A DNA stretch of 64,000 nucleotides from AAA164-E04 sp964415055 (GTDB lineage Bacteria > Verrucomicrobiota > Verrucomicrobiia > Limisphaerales > AAA164-E04): assembly GCA_964415055.1 (NCBI GenBank), contig CAYPZD010000007.1, positions 1 to 64,000 of the forward strand. The letters are read 5' to 3'. Shown one piece after another: positions 17,129 through 26,284 of the stretch. Numbering within the stretch: position 1 is the first letter of the stretch; every line of letters starts with the position of its first letter. Position numbers and translations under genes: made by a program. The notes beneath the pieces are model-generated. The model was not told where the DNA came from. It made no database searches and saw only the letters and a program-made list of their open reading frames with translations.

Positions 17129-18844
17129 ATGGCTACCGAAACGACAAAAGCTGAGACAAAACCTGTCGAAACCGTCACCGTCAAGGTGGACGGCGTGACC
17201 GTGGAGGTCCCCAAGACAACGCCCGACTGGCAGGGCAACCCCGTGCCCACCACGATCCTGCAGGCCTGCAAACAGGTTGGGAAAGAAATCCCGCACTATT
17301 GCTACCACCCCAAACTGCCGGTTTCCGGCAACTGCCGCATGTGCCTGGTGGAAATCGGCATGCCGGCAATGGGACGTGATCGCAAACCCATTTTAAACGA
17401 AGACGGCACCCCCAAGATTCAGAAGGGTGTGCTCCCATATGATCCTTCCCTGCCCCGTGGAGCCATCGCCTGCGCAACCCCGGTGGCGCCCAACATGGAA
17501 ATCCACACGCAATCCGAGAACACAAAGATGATGCGGGAAGCGGTGTTGGAATCTCTGTTGATCAATCATCCGCTGGACTGCCCGATCTGTGATCAGGCCG
17601 GCGAATGCAAATTGCAGGAATACTCCATGGAACACGGACAGGCCAAAAGCCAGTTCGCGGAAACCAAGGTTTCCAAACCCAAACAGGTCGATCTCGGTCC
17701 ACGCATCATGCTCGACGCCGAACGCTGTGTGCTCTGCACGCGGTGCATCCGCTTCAGTCGGGACATTGCCCATGACGACGCCCTGGGTATTGTTGAACGC
17801 GGTAGTTACAACTCCATATCCACTTTCCCGGGCTCCAAGTTTGAAAACAATTACACCCTGAACACCGTCGATATTTGTCCGGTGGGGGCCCTGACTTCCA
17901 AAGATTTCAGGTTCCAGATGCGTGTCTGGTTCATGAAGGAAGCCAAATCCATCTGCACCAGTTGTTCGACCGGCTGTAACATCGTCGTGGGTTCACGCGA
18001 AAACAAAGTCTATCGCTACGAGCCACGAGACAACGATGCGGTCAACGCCTGCTGGATGTGTGATGAAGGTCGTTTGAATTACAAATGGGTCAACCGCGAA
18101 GACCGCCTGACCGACTGCGTCATCCGTGAACGCGGCGGCGATGAACGTAAAGTCGAATGGCCGACCCTCATCAAGGAACTTTCAGAACGTCTCGCCAAAG
18201 CCGAACCCGGCTCGGTCGCCATCATTGCTTCCGCACGCGCGGCCAATGAAGAGCTCTATTTGATCAAACTGCTGGCGGATCATTTTCAGGCCGTCACGGA
18301 TTGCATTCCGCGTCAGGGCGAATCGGATGATTTCCTGGTTCAAGCGGATAAGAATCCGAACAGCAACGGGGCACGCGTCATGGGCGTGGCTTTCAGCGAA
18401 ATGGGCATCCAGATCGCCAAAATCGATGAAGGCATCGAATCGGGCAAAATCAAAACCCTACTTTCCTTCGGGGAAAACATCACACGGGTGGGCATCGACG
18501 ATGCCATGATCGCCAAACTGGATTTATTGGTCGTGAGCGACATCCTTGGCAGCCATGCCGCAGACAAAGCTGATTTCGTGATCCCCGGCGCCGCTCATTT
18601 GGAAAAACGGGGCTCCTTCGTGAACGGCAAGGGACGCGTCCAGAAATTTCAGAAAGCCATCGAAGCGCCAGGCAATGCGCGTCCTGACTGGGAATGGCTG
18701 CGAGAATTGGTGATCAAGGTCACCGGCAAGCAACCCGCCGACAACCTGCCCGGACTGTTCAATGAAATGAGCGCCAGCGTTTCCGCTTTCAATGGCGTTC
18801 AATGGAAGGATCTCGGCGATCAGGGAGTGGACATCAAAATTTAA
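17129..18844 (+). CDS. nuoG: NADH-quinone oxidoreductase subunit G
   Basis: A 571-residue 75 kDa iron-sulphur subunit. The N-terminal ferredoxin-like domain has CYHPKLPVSGNCRMCLVE and CATPVAP for the [2Fe-2S] cluster. Then come the His-ligated cluster (HPLDCPICDQAGECKLQ), the CVLCTRCIRFSRD cluster region, and CTSCSTGCNIVVGSRENKV with CWMCDEGRLNY for an additional cluster. A shortened molybdopterin-oxidoreductase-like domain fills the rest. The ATG at 17129 gives the canonical start; the frame opens further upstream but only inside nuoF. Confidence 0.95.
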   Translation: MATETTKAETKPVETVTVKVDGVTVEVPKTTPDWQGNPVPTTILQACKQVGKEIPHYCYHPKLPVSGNCRMCLVEIGMPAMGRDRKPILNEDGTPKIQKGVLPYDPSLPRGAIACATPVAPNMEIHTQSENTKMMREAVLESLLINHPLDCPICDQAGECKLQEYSMEHGQAKSQFAETKVSKPKQVDLGPRIMLDAERCVLCTRCIRFSRDIAHDDALGIVERGSYNSISTFPGSKFENNYTLNTVDICPVGALTSKDFRFQMRVWFMKEAKSICTSCSTGCNIVVGSRENKVYRYEPRDNDAVNACWMCDEGRLNYKWVNREDRLTDCVIRERGGDERKVEWPTLIKELSERLAKAEPGSVAIIASARAANEELYLIKLLADHFQAVTDCIPRQGESDDFLVQADKNPNSNGARVMGVAFSEMGIQIAKIDEGIESGKIKTLLSFGENITRVGIDDAMIAKLDLLVVSDILGSHAADKADFVIPGAAHLEKRGSFVNGKGRVQKFQKAIEAPGNARPDWEWLRELVIKVTGKQPADNLPGLFNEMSASVSAFNGVQWKDLGDQGVDIKI

Positions 18845-18864
18845 CAGAGAGCGGAAACACACAT

Positions 18865-19773
18865 ATGGACTTTTTAAATGATTCATCTCATTGGGGCACG
18901 TTCCTGTTTTTCGGCGCCCTGAAAGTCGTCGTGGCCTTTGCAGTGGTGATGCCGATGGTGGCATATTCCGTCATGGTGGAACGACGCCTCAGCGCAGCCA
19001 TCCAGGACCGNNNNNNNNNNNNNNNNNNNNNNNNNNNNNNNNNNNNNNNNNNNNNNNNNNNNNNNNNNNNNNNNNNNNNNNNNNNNNNNNNNNNNNNNNN
19101 NNNNNNNNNNTTCAGTGTGGTCTCTCTCGGCGTCTACGGCATCGTGTTGGCCGGTTGGGCTTCCAATTCCAAGTATCCGTTTCTGGGTGGCATTCGTGCC
19201 AGTGCCCAGATGATTTCCTACGAAATCGCCATGGGCATGGCGGCCGTGCCGGTCTTCATGCTGGTGGGGGATTTGAACCTCGGCAAAGTGATCGAATATC
19301 AGGCCAACGGCGCCTGGTTGGTGTTCAAGCAGCCACTCGCATTCATCATTTTCCTGATCGCCGCCTTTGCCGAAACCAATCGTCTGCCCTTCGACCTGCC
19401 GGAATCGGAGACCGAGTTGGTGTCCGGTTACAACACCGAATACAGTTCGATGAAATTCGCCTTGTTCTTCATGGGGGAATACGCGGCCATGATCGCGGTG
19501 TCGGCGTTGATGGTTGTTTTGTTCTTTGGTGGCTGGACGCTTCCTTTCTTCGGATTGAACGAAGCCGCCACCAGCATCGCGGGTGGCATTGCCCACATCC
19601 TGGTGTTTCTGGGCAAAGTGGCCTGTTTCATGATTTTCTTTATCTGGATTCGCTGGATGATTCCACGATTCCGTTATGATCAATTGATGGATCTGGGATG
19701 GCGTCGAATGCTGCCTCTCGCACTGGCCAACATCATCATCACCGCAGCCATCCTGTGGATGAAACATCTGTAA
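18865..19773 (+). CDS. nuoH: NADH-quinone oxidoreductase subunit H (interrupted by assembly gap)
   Basis: A membrane subunit of complex I that lines the quinone tunnel entrance. Recognised by MVERRLSAAIQDR before the gap and, after it, SNSKYPFLGGIRASAQMISYE, AETNRLPFDLPESETELVSG and YSSMKFALFFMGEYAAMI. The reading frame stays open across 100 Ns, but compared with E. coli NuoH about 70 or more residues should lie between QDR and the GVYGIVLAGW segment, whereas 100 Ns allow only about 33. The missing part includes the GPNRVG-type loop. The true gene is therefore longer than shown. Confidence 0.93.
   Translation: MDFLNDSSHWGTFLFFGALKVVVAFAVVMPMVAYSVMVERRLSAAIQDXXXXXXXXXXXXXXXXXXXXXXXXXXXXXXXXXXFSVVSLGVYGIVLAGWASNSKYPFLGGIRASAQMISYEIAMGMAAVPVFMLVGDLNLGKVIEYQANGAWLVFKQPLAFIIFLIAAFAETNRLPFDLPESETELVSGYNTEYSSMKFALFFMGEYAAMIAVSALMVVLFFGGWTLPFFGLNEAATSIAGGIAHILVFLGKVACFMIFFIWIRWMIPRFRYDQLMDLGWRRMLPLALANIIITAAILWMKHL
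19011..19110. other. Assembly gap (100 Ns) inside nuoH
   Basis: Exactly 100 Ns, a usual scaffold placeholder. Family comparison suggests the real missing sequence is well over 200 nt, so the spacing here should not be trusted. Confidence 0.95.
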
Positions 19774-19790
19774 TCGAGGAGACGAACAGC

Positions 19791-20321
19791 ATGAAAATAA
19801 AACGCACTCCCCTCACCTGGTTCGAAAAACTTTATATTCCCACTCTGATCAGTGGGTTCAAGGTCACCGTATCGCATCTCTTCCGCAAGAAGGTGACCAT
19901 GCAGTATCCGGAGGAAAAATGGACGGTGCCTGAAGGCTACCGTGGCGCGCCGTATCTGGTGAAGGATTCCAAGGATCGCACGAAATGTGTTTCCTGCCAG
20001 CTCTGCGAATTCGTCTGCCCGCCCAAGGCGATCAAGATCACCCCTCCCGGACCGGAGGTCAATGAAGCCCGTGGCAACATTGAAAAGGAACCCAACGAAT
20101 TTGAGATCAACATGCTCCGCTGCATCTTCTGCGGCTATTGCCAGGAAGTCTGCCCGGAGGAAGCCATCTTCCTGCAAAAGGATTATTCGCTGACCGGCGA
20201 ATCGCGGGAGGAAATGATTTACAACAAGACCAAGTTGCTGGAACTCGGCGGTGTTCGGGACAGCAATGTGAAGAAGTGGGACAAAAAAGCGGAGGACGCG
20301 GCAGCCCAGAGCGGTCACTGA
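19791..20321 (+). CDS. nuoI: NADH-quinone oxidoreductase subunit I
   Basis: A 176-residue ferredoxin-like subunit with two [4Fe-4S] clusters (N6a, N6b). The two binding motifs are CVSCQLCEFVCP and CIFCGYCQEVCP. It connects the cluster chain from NuoG to NuoB. The ATG at 19791 has a good ribosome binding site (GAGGAG, 11 nt upstream) and gives a normal N-terminus. The longer frame to 19698 overlaps nuoH and is rejected. Confidence 0.96.
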   Translation: MKIKRTPLTWFEKLYIPTLISGFKVTVSHLFRKKVTMQYPEEKWTVPEGYRGAPYLVKDSKDRTKCVSCQLCEFVCPPKAIKITPPGPEVNEARGNIEKEPNEFEINMLRCIFCGYCQEVCPEEAIFLQKDYSLTGESREEMIYNKTKLLELGGVRDSNVKKWDKKAEDAAAQSGH

Positions 20322-20417
20322 TCCATCGCCACGGAAAGGAAAACGAACTCCCATCGGTCTTGAGCAACAACGAATGCAGGCAACGCTCCGGCAACCTGCG
20401 ATAAGACAAACGAATCC

Positions 20418-20918
20418 ATGCAAGAATTGTTGTTTTACATTTTTTCGGCGCTGACACTGATATGCGGCTTTTTGGTCGTCGCCAATCCGTTCACCCGCAA
20501 TCCCGTCACCAGTGCCATGTTTCTGGTCCTGACCATCATATCCATGGCCGGACTGTTTGTATTGCTGAATGCCTTCTTCCTCGCCGCCGTGCAGGTGATG
20601 GTTTACGCCGGCGCGGTCATTGTGCTGTTCCTGTTTGTCATCATGCTGCTCGATGTCAAGGAGGTGGAAAAACAACATTACAACCTCTTTGGCGTGGTGC
20701 TCGGGCTGTTGGGACTGCTCAGCGTGGGCGGGATGTTGATCAAAGCCATCCTGTCATCGGGAGTCGGCGAAGGCCTGCAACCCCAACTGGAAGGTTCCAC
20801 CAAGGATCTGGGGATGAAACTGTTCACCGATTACGTCCTGCCTTTCGAAATCATGGGCGTGCTGCTGCTGGTCGGCATGATCGGTGTCATTCTGTTAAGT
20901 AAAAAGAATTTGAGATAA
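20418..20918 (+). CDS. nuoJ: NADH-quinone oxidoreductase subunit J
   Basis: A 166-residue membrane subunit with five predicted helices. The family stretch QVMVYAGAVIVLFLFVIMLL, which contains the conserved pi-bulge helix, is intact. NuoJ sits beside NuoH, NuoA and NuoK in the proton-translocating arm. It starts 96 nt after nuoI and is followed by nuoK after 4 nt. Confidence 0.95.
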   Translation: MQELLFYIFSALTLICGFLVVANPFTRNPVTSAMFLVLTIISMAGLFVLLNAFFLAAVQVMVYAGAVIVLFLFVIMLLDVKEVEKQHYNLFGVVLGLLGLLSVGGMLIKAILSSGVGEGLQPQLEGSTKDLGMKLFTDYVLPFEIMGVLLLVGMIGVILLSKKNLR

Positions 20919-20922
20919 CAAC

Positions 20923-21225
20923 ATGATCGGACTTGAACATTACCTGATCGTCAGCGCGTTGCTGTTCAGCCTTGGAATGATGGGCGTGATTTTGCGGCGC
21001 AATCTGATCGTTATTTACATGGGACTGGAATTGATGCTCAACGCGGCGAACCTCGCGCTGGTTTCCTTCTCCCGATTCACCGACACCATCGATGGACAGG
21101 TGATGGTCTTTTTTGTCATCACGGTGGCGGCGGCCGAAGTGGCCGTTGGATTGGCCCTGATCGTGGCCCTCTACCGGAAACGTCAAACAACCGAGGTCGG
21201 TGATCTGACCTCACTGAAACTGTAA
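20923..21225 (+). CDS. nuoK: NADH-quinone oxidoreductase subunit K
   Basis: A 100-residue subunit with three membrane helices, the normal size. MGVILRRNLIVIYMGLELML carries the conserved glutamate of helix 2, and FFVITVAAAEVAVGLALIVA carries that of helix 3. Both take part in proton transfer. It lies 4 nt after nuoJ and 18 nt before nuoL. Confidence 0.96.
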   Translation: MIGLEHYLIVSALLFSLGMMGVILRRNLIVIYMGLELMLNAANLALVSFSRFTDTIDGQVMVFFVITVAAAEVAVGLALIVALYRKRQTTEVGDLTSLKL

Positions 21226-21243
21226 ATACTGGAATTTTTGAAC

Positions 21244-23097
21244 ATGACTGGAGCATTTAGTCTAGCCTGGATCGTTCTGCTGTTACCCCTGGTATCGGCC
21301 GCTCTGATCACGCTCTTCACCCTCAAAAACGACAAGCTCAGCGCGAAGATCTCGATCGGGGCCGTCATCGGCGGTTTTGTGCTCAGCCTCCTGATTTTCC
21401 TCACCGGACATGCGGCCGGGGAACACAACATCACCTGGATTTCCATTGGTGATTTTCAAGCGACCCTCGGTGTCCGGCTCGATTCATTGAGTTCATTGAT
21501 GTTGCTGGTCGTTACGGGTGTGGGTTCGTTGATCCACTGGTATTCGCAGGGATACATGAAGGGGGATCGTTCCTACAGCCGCTATTTCGCCTGCTTGAGT
21601 CTGTTCACCTTTTCGATGCTGGGGATTGTCCTGGCTTCGAATTTCATGCAGATGTTCATTTTCTGGGAACTGGTGGGTGTTTCAAGTTACCTGCTGATCG
21701 GTTTCTGGTATGAACGTCCCGCCGCAGCGGACGCCTCCAAGAAAGCTTTTCTGACCAACCGGATCGGTGATTTCGGGTTCATCCTGGGCATCATCATGGT
21801 GTGGGCAGCTGCCGGATCGTTGAATTTCGCCGAACTGCAGGGCATCTTCGAAGCGAATCCGGAAGTGCTCGGCGCAACAGCAGGCCTCGCTGGTGTGTTG
21901 CTGTTCTGTGGCGCGATGGGTAAATCCGCTCAGTTTCCCTTGCACGTCTGGTTGCCGGACGCCATGGAAGGCCCGACTCCGGTCAGCGCATTGATCCATG
22001 CTGCGACCATGGTGGCCGCCGGTGTGTTCATGCTCTGCCGCATCTTTTTCCTGCTCAGCCCGGACGCACTCATGGTGATTGCCTGGATCGGCGGGATCAC
22101 CGCCCTGATGGCAGCAGTCATTGCGCTGCAACAAAACGACATCAAACGCATCCTCGCCTACTCCACCCTGTCGCAACTGGGTTACATGGTGATGGCGGTG
22201 GGATTGCACGCTCCTGGCGCAGCGATGTTTCACCTGACCACGCATGCCTTTTTCAAAGCGATGCTGTTCCTTGGAGCCGGTTCCGTCATTCACGCCCTGC
22301 ACCACGAACAGGACATCTGGAAAATGGGTGGATTGAAGGACAAAATGCCCGCCACCTACAAAACCTTTTTAATCGGCACCCTGGCGCTTTGCGGTGTGCC
22401 TCCTTTCAGCGGATTCTTCAGTAAGGACGGGATTCTGGCCGCGGCTGCGGATTTCCGTCACCACGGCAACATGGTGTTGTTTGCATTCGGTGTCCTGGCC
22501 GCTGTGCTCACGACACTCTACATGGCACGTCTGGTATTGGTGGCCTTTCACGGTTCGAATCGTTCCGATTCCGCCTCTCATGCGCATGAGTCTCCCTCGG
22601 TGATGACCGGTCCCCTTTGGATTCTGTTGATTCCATCTGTCATTTCCGGTTGGTTCGGCATAGAACACTTCGTAAACACGGGTATTGGCATCGAACACGC
22701 GGGTGGTCATACCGAAGCGCCTTTGGCGATGGCCTTCAGTGTGCTGGCCATCTTGATCGGGGGAAGCGTTGCCTGGGCTCTCTACGGCAAGCAGCGTGAA
22801 TCCGATCCCATCGCAACGAATCTGCACGGACTATCCACCGCTTTGAAGAACCGCTTGTATTTCGACGAGATATTCAGCGGGTTGATTTTCATCACCCATG
22901 AAGCCATCTCGAAACTGGCTGGATGGCTGGATCGGGCGGTGCTGGGTGGTTTTGTTGTGAAAGGACTTTACACCGTGGTGGATGTTTTCGGACGGGGCAT
23001 ACGTCTGTTCCAAACCGGCAGCATCCAGACCTACGCCTTCCTGTTCGTTTTGGGTGTGGCGTTTGTGCTCTACTTCGTGATTGGAGGAATCCTGTAA
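21244..23097 (+). CDS. nuoL: NADH-quinone oxidoreductase subunit L
   Basis: A 617-residue antiporter-like subunit with the long lateral helix at its C-terminus. Conserved segments include SSLMLLVVTGVGSLIHWYS, FWELVGVSSYLLIGFWYERP, FPLHVWLPDAMEGPTPVSAL and LAYSTLSQLGYMVMAVGLH, with the charged and proline residues of the discontinuous helices. The ATG at 21244 is preferred over a TTG two codons earlier. It pumps protons at the distal end of the membrane arm. Confidence 0.96.
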   Translation: MTGAFSLAWIVLLLPLVSAALITLFTLKNDKLSAKISIGAVIGGFVLSLLIFLTGHAAGEHNITWISIGDFQATLGVRLDSLSSLMLLVVTGVGSLIHWYSQGYMKGDRSYSRYFACLSLFTFSMLGIVLASNFMQMFIFWELVGVSSYLLIGFWYERPAAADASKKAFLTNRIGDFGFILGIIMVWAAAGSLNFAELQGIFEANPEVLGATAGLAGVLLFCGAMGKSAQFPLHVWLPDAMEGPTPVSALIHAATMVAAGVFMLCRIFFLLSPDALMVIAWIGGITALMAAVIALQQNDIKRILAYSTLSQLGYMVMAVGLHAPGAAMFHLTTHAFFKAMLFLGAGSVIHALHHEQDIWKMGGLKDKMPATYKTFLIGTLALCGVPPFSGFFSKDGILAAAADFRHHGNMVLFAFGVLAAVLTTLYMARLVLVAFHGSNRSDSASHAHESPSVMTGPLWILLIPSVISGWFGIEHFVNTGIGIEHAGGHTEAPLAMAFSVLAILIGGSVAWALYGKQRESDPIATNLHGLSTALKNRLYFDEIFSGLIFITHEAISKLAGWLDRAVLGGFVVKGLYTVVDVFGRGIRLFQTGSIQTYAFLFVLGVAFVLYFVIGGIL

Positions 23098-23103
23098 AAG
23101 ATC

Positions 23104-24669
23104 ATGTCTATTTTAACATTCATACTAGTTTTACCACTGATCGGTGCTGGCATCGTCGCCCTGTTGCCCAAGTCCGCCAAGGGCGGCATTCGCGCCGTGG
23201 CGCTGGCGACCACCGGACTCTCCATGATCTGCGCCATCCTGGCGTTCCTCACCTTCAATGGCGCGGCGGAAGGGGACGGCGGATACAAGTTTTACCAGAA
23301 GGTCGCCTGGGTGACCGCTCTGGACATCAACTATCAGGTGGGCGCAGACGGCATCAACATCGGACTGATCCTGATGGGTGCCATTGTCAGCTTTGCGGCG
23401 GTCTGCGTGTCAGCGAGCATTCAGGAACGCATCAAGGAGTTTCATTTTCTGATGTTGATCATGATCGGTGGGATTCTGGGCGCGTTCATGTCGATCGACA
23501 TTTTCTTTTTCTACTTCTTCCACGAACTGGCCCTGGTGCCAACATTCATCATGATTGGTGTCTGGGGACGTGGGGAAGACAAGAACTACGCCACATACAA
23601 GATGACGCTTTATTTGACACTGGGCGCGTTGGTGGCATTGGCCGGTTTGGTTCTGCTTTATGTGCAATCCGGAGCCAAAACATTCGACCTGATCACGTTG
23701 ACCAGTCAACTGCGTGACAACCCGCTGCACCCGGGCACTCAAACCGCTGTTTTCGGATTTCTGTTGTTTGGTTTCGGCATCCTGGTTTCCCTATGGCCCT
23801 TCCACACCTGGGCTCCTCTCGGATATGGAGCAGCGCCCACCGCCACGGCCATGTTGCATGCTGGTGTATTGAAGAAATTCGGTATTTACGGTTTGATCCG
23901 CATTGCCCTTCCTCTCGCCCCTCAAGGCGCGCAGGCCTGGCTCGAAGTGCTGGCCTGGTTGTGCATGGGCAACATTCTTTACTGCGGTTGGGTGGCCATG
24001 CGTCAAAAGAATTTGAACCTGCTGATCGGCAACTCCAGTGTGGCCCACATGGGATTCGTTTTCCTGGGCATCGCAAGCATGAACCTGATCGGTCTGAGTG
24101 GTGCGGTGCTGGTGATGGTTGCCCACGGTTTTCTCGCCGCCCTATCCTTCGGTCTGAGCGGTTACCTTTACGATCAGAAGAAAACACTCGAGATCGATCA
24201 ATACGGTGGCGCATTGAAACAGATGCCCTTTATCGGAACGCTTCTGGTCATGGCGATGATGGCGGGTTGTGGATTGCCCGGGTTTGCCAACTTCGCCGGT
24301 GAAGTCACCGTGCTCTTCGGCGCCTGGACCTCGCTCCCCTGGTTTGTGGTGGGAACGGCATGGGGTGCCTTGATCATTGGCGCTCTCTATGCATTGCGGG
24401 CGGTCCGCAACATCCTGCACGGTCCTTTGGCCGACTCGGCATCAAACCTGAAGGATCCCGCCAATTACTGGGTGAAACTGCCTTATGCTCTTTTGATCGC
24501 CTCACTGCTTTTGTTCGGGATCTTCCCGAGCCTGTTGACCAACAAGATTCAACACTCCATGACCCAGGTGGTGGAATCCATCGAAAAGGGTTTGGATGAA
24601 GACAAAGTCATGCTGGCCGATGAACCTTCCAACGATGAAGGTGACATCACCTGGGCCGGGCAACCATAA
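23104..24669 (+). CDS. nuoM: NADH-quinone oxidoreductase subunit M
   Basis: A 521-residue antiporter-like proton channel subunit with about 14 helices. Recognised by FFYFFHELALVPTFIMIGVWG, FGILVSLWPFHTWAPLGYGA, TATAMLHAGVLKKFGIYGL and LLIGNSSVAHMGFVFLGIAS. It starts 6 nt after nuoL. The C-terminal 40 residues after the last helix are acidic and cytoplasmic. Confidence 0.95.
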   Translation: MSILTFILVLPLIGAGIVALLPKSAKGGIRAVALATTGLSMICAILAFLTFNGAAEGDGGYKFYQKVAWVTALDINYQVGADGINIGLILMGAIVSFAAVCVSASIQERIKEFHFLMLIMIGGILGAFMSIDIFFFYFFHELALVPTFIMIGVWGRGEDKNYATYKMTLYLTLGALVALAGLVLLYVQSGAKTFDLITLTSQLRDNPLHPGTQTAVFGFLLFGFGILVSLWPFHTWAPLGYGAAPTATAMLHAGVLKKFGIYGLIRIALPLAPQGAQAWLEVLAWLCMGNILYCGWVAMRQKNLNLLIGNSSVAHMGFVFLGIASMNLIGLSGAVLVMVAHGFLAALSFGLSGYLYDQKKTLEIDQYGGALKQMPFIGTLLVMAMMAGCGLPGFANFAGEVTVLFGAWTSLPWFVVGTAWGALIIGALYALRAVRNILHGPLADSASNLKDPANYWVKLPYALLIASLLLFGIFPSLLTNKIQHSMTQVVESIEKGLDEDKVMLADEPSNDEGDITWAGQP

Positions 24670-24692
24670 ATCTGATAGCATTTCCTTACTCA

Positions 24693-26138
24693 ATGAATAT
24701 TGCCGCATCCACCCTTGAAATCGCCGTGATCGTCCTGGGCGTGGTCATCATGCTCGCCGATCTCTGGATCCCCCGTGACAAGAAGAACTGGCTCGGATAC
24801 GCATCCATCGCCGGCTTGGCCCTGATCCTTCTTGGCAGCCTGAACATGTCCGGCACCCCTTCCGAACTGGCTTTCGGCAACATGTATGTGCTGGATAGTT
24901 TTGCGATTTTCTTCAAACGTTTCTTTCTTATCGCCGCCATCCTTGTCATCGCCGCTTCGGTCGAGTTTTCTCAAAAATTCCAAACAGGCAAGGGGGAGTA
25001 TTACTGCCTGATGCTCTTTGCTCTGTCCGGCATGATGTTTGCCGCTTCGGCCAATCACTTTGCCTTGCTGTTCGTTTCACTGGAACTGATCACCATCACC
25101 TTTTACATCCTGACCAGTTTCTTGCGAAATCAAATGGTTTCCCTGGAAGCGGGCGTCAAATACCTTATCCTGGGAGCGCTTTCCTCGGCATTCCTGGTTT
25201 ACGGAATCGCGTTGGTCTACGGAACCACCGGGGCCATGCACTTCGATGCCCTCAAGACAGCCACCGCGTCGATGACCGATAACAAACTGTTGCTGGTCGG
25301 ATTGCTGATGGTGATCGCCGGGTTGGGATTCAAGGTTGCGGCGTTTCCATTCCAAATCTGGGCACCGGATGTGTATCAGGGTTCCCCTTCTTCCACCACG
25401 GCTTTCCTGGCAGTCGGATCGAAGGCGGCCGGTTTTGCCTTGTTGATGCGCCTGTTGTTCATGGCGGTGCCGGACATCGCGCTTCAATGGGAAAAACTCC
25501 TCATGGTCATCGCGGGCATCACCATTCTGTATGGCAACCTCTGCGCCCTGCCCCAACGCAACCTCAAGCGTCTGCTGGGTTACTCGAGTATCGCCAACGC
25601 CGGTTACCTGATGATGGGCATCGCCGCCATGAGCCAGTCCGGATCGAGCGCCATTCTTTATTATCTTTACGGTTATATGTTCACAGTCATTGCCGCTTTC
25701 ATGATCATCATCCTGGTCATGAAACACACCGGCGCCGAAGAGATCACGCACCTTGCGAAACTCCATGAACGCGCCCCCGGTCTGGCAGGTGTGATGACTC
25801 TGGCCATGGTATCCCTGGCAGGTATTCCTCCGATGGCTGGCTTCTTTGGAAAGTTTCTTTTGTTTAAGGCCGTTCTGGAACAGGCAGCGGTTTTCTCCTC
25901 TTATTACGCATTGTTGGGAGTGGCCATCATTGGGGTGGTGATTTCCTTGTATTACTATTTCGGAGTGATCCGCACCCTTTACTGGGGCAAACAGCAGATG
26001 GTTCCCGAAGAAATTCATGTGTCGCCCCTTTCCCGGGTCACGCTTTGGGTTTGCAGTATTTTCATGATTTACCTGGGCATCCTGCCTGAGCGCTTGATGC
26101 AAGCAGCTGTTTCAGCGGCTGAGTCTTTGAAGTTTTAG
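24693..26138 (+). CDS. nuoN: NADH-quinone oxidoreductase subunit N
   Basis: A 481-residue antiporter-like subunit, the last gene of the nuo operon. Motifs are HFALLFVSLELITITFYILT, SLEAGVKYLILGALSSAFLV, FKVAAFPFQIWAPDVYQGSP and LKRLLGYSSIANAGYLMMGI. It starts 23 nt after nuoM. Downstream is an inverted repeat at 26168-26205 that may end the transcript. Confidence 0.95.
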   Translation: MNIAASTLEIAVIVLGVVIMLADLWIPRDKKNWLGYASIAGLALILLGSLNMSGTPSELAFGNMYVLDSFAIFFKRFFLIAAILVIAASVEFSQKFQTGKGEYYCLMLFALSGMMFAASANHFALLFVSLELITITFYILTSFLRNQMVSLEAGVKYLILGALSSAFLVYGIALVYGTTGAMHFDALKTATASMTDNKLLLVGLLMVIAGLGFKVAAFPFQIWAPDVYQGSPSSTTAFLAVGSKAAGFALLMRLLFMAVPDIALQWEKLLMVIAGITILYGNLCALPQRNLKRLLGYSSIANAGYLMMGIAAMSQSGSSAILYYLYGYMFTVIAAFMIIILVMKHTGAEEITHLAKLHERAPGLAGVMTLAMVSLAGIPPMAGFFGKFLLFKAVLEQAAVFSSYYALLGVAIIGVVISLYYYFGVIRTLYWGKQQMVPEEIHVSPLSRVTLWVCSIFMIYLGILPERLMQAAVSAAESLKF

Positions 26139-26167
26139 TTCGCAAGGTGGCTGGAAGGGTTTGCCAA

Positions 26168-26205
26168 GGCGATTGTTTCGGGCTTTCCTTTGAATGACAA
26201 TCGCC
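26168..26205. other. Inverted repeat after the nuo operon
   Basis: GGCGATTGT and ACAATCGCC form a perfect 9 bp stem with a 20 nt loop, 30 nt after the nuoN stop. It lacks a following T run. It may be a weak terminator or 3'-end stability hairpin. Confidence 0.4.
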
Positions 26206-26223
26206 AAAGGGATTCCACAAGGT

Positions 26224-26249
26224 GCCGTGGCGGGACAACCCGGCTCTAC
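26224..26249 (-). repeat. REP-like unit (GTAG head)
   Basis: Minus-strand sequence GTAGAGCCGGGTTGTCCCG followed by CCACGGC. The GTAG head is followed by CGGG-TTGT-CCCG (4 bp stem) with an imperfect GCCG/CGGC extension. It resembles the units at 30196-30219 and 42780-42803 in head and layout. It sits between nuoN and the Sua5 gene. Confidence 0.45.
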
Positions 26250-26284
26250 CTTTTTGAACGCTGTTCACTCAATCTTTCACTGCA

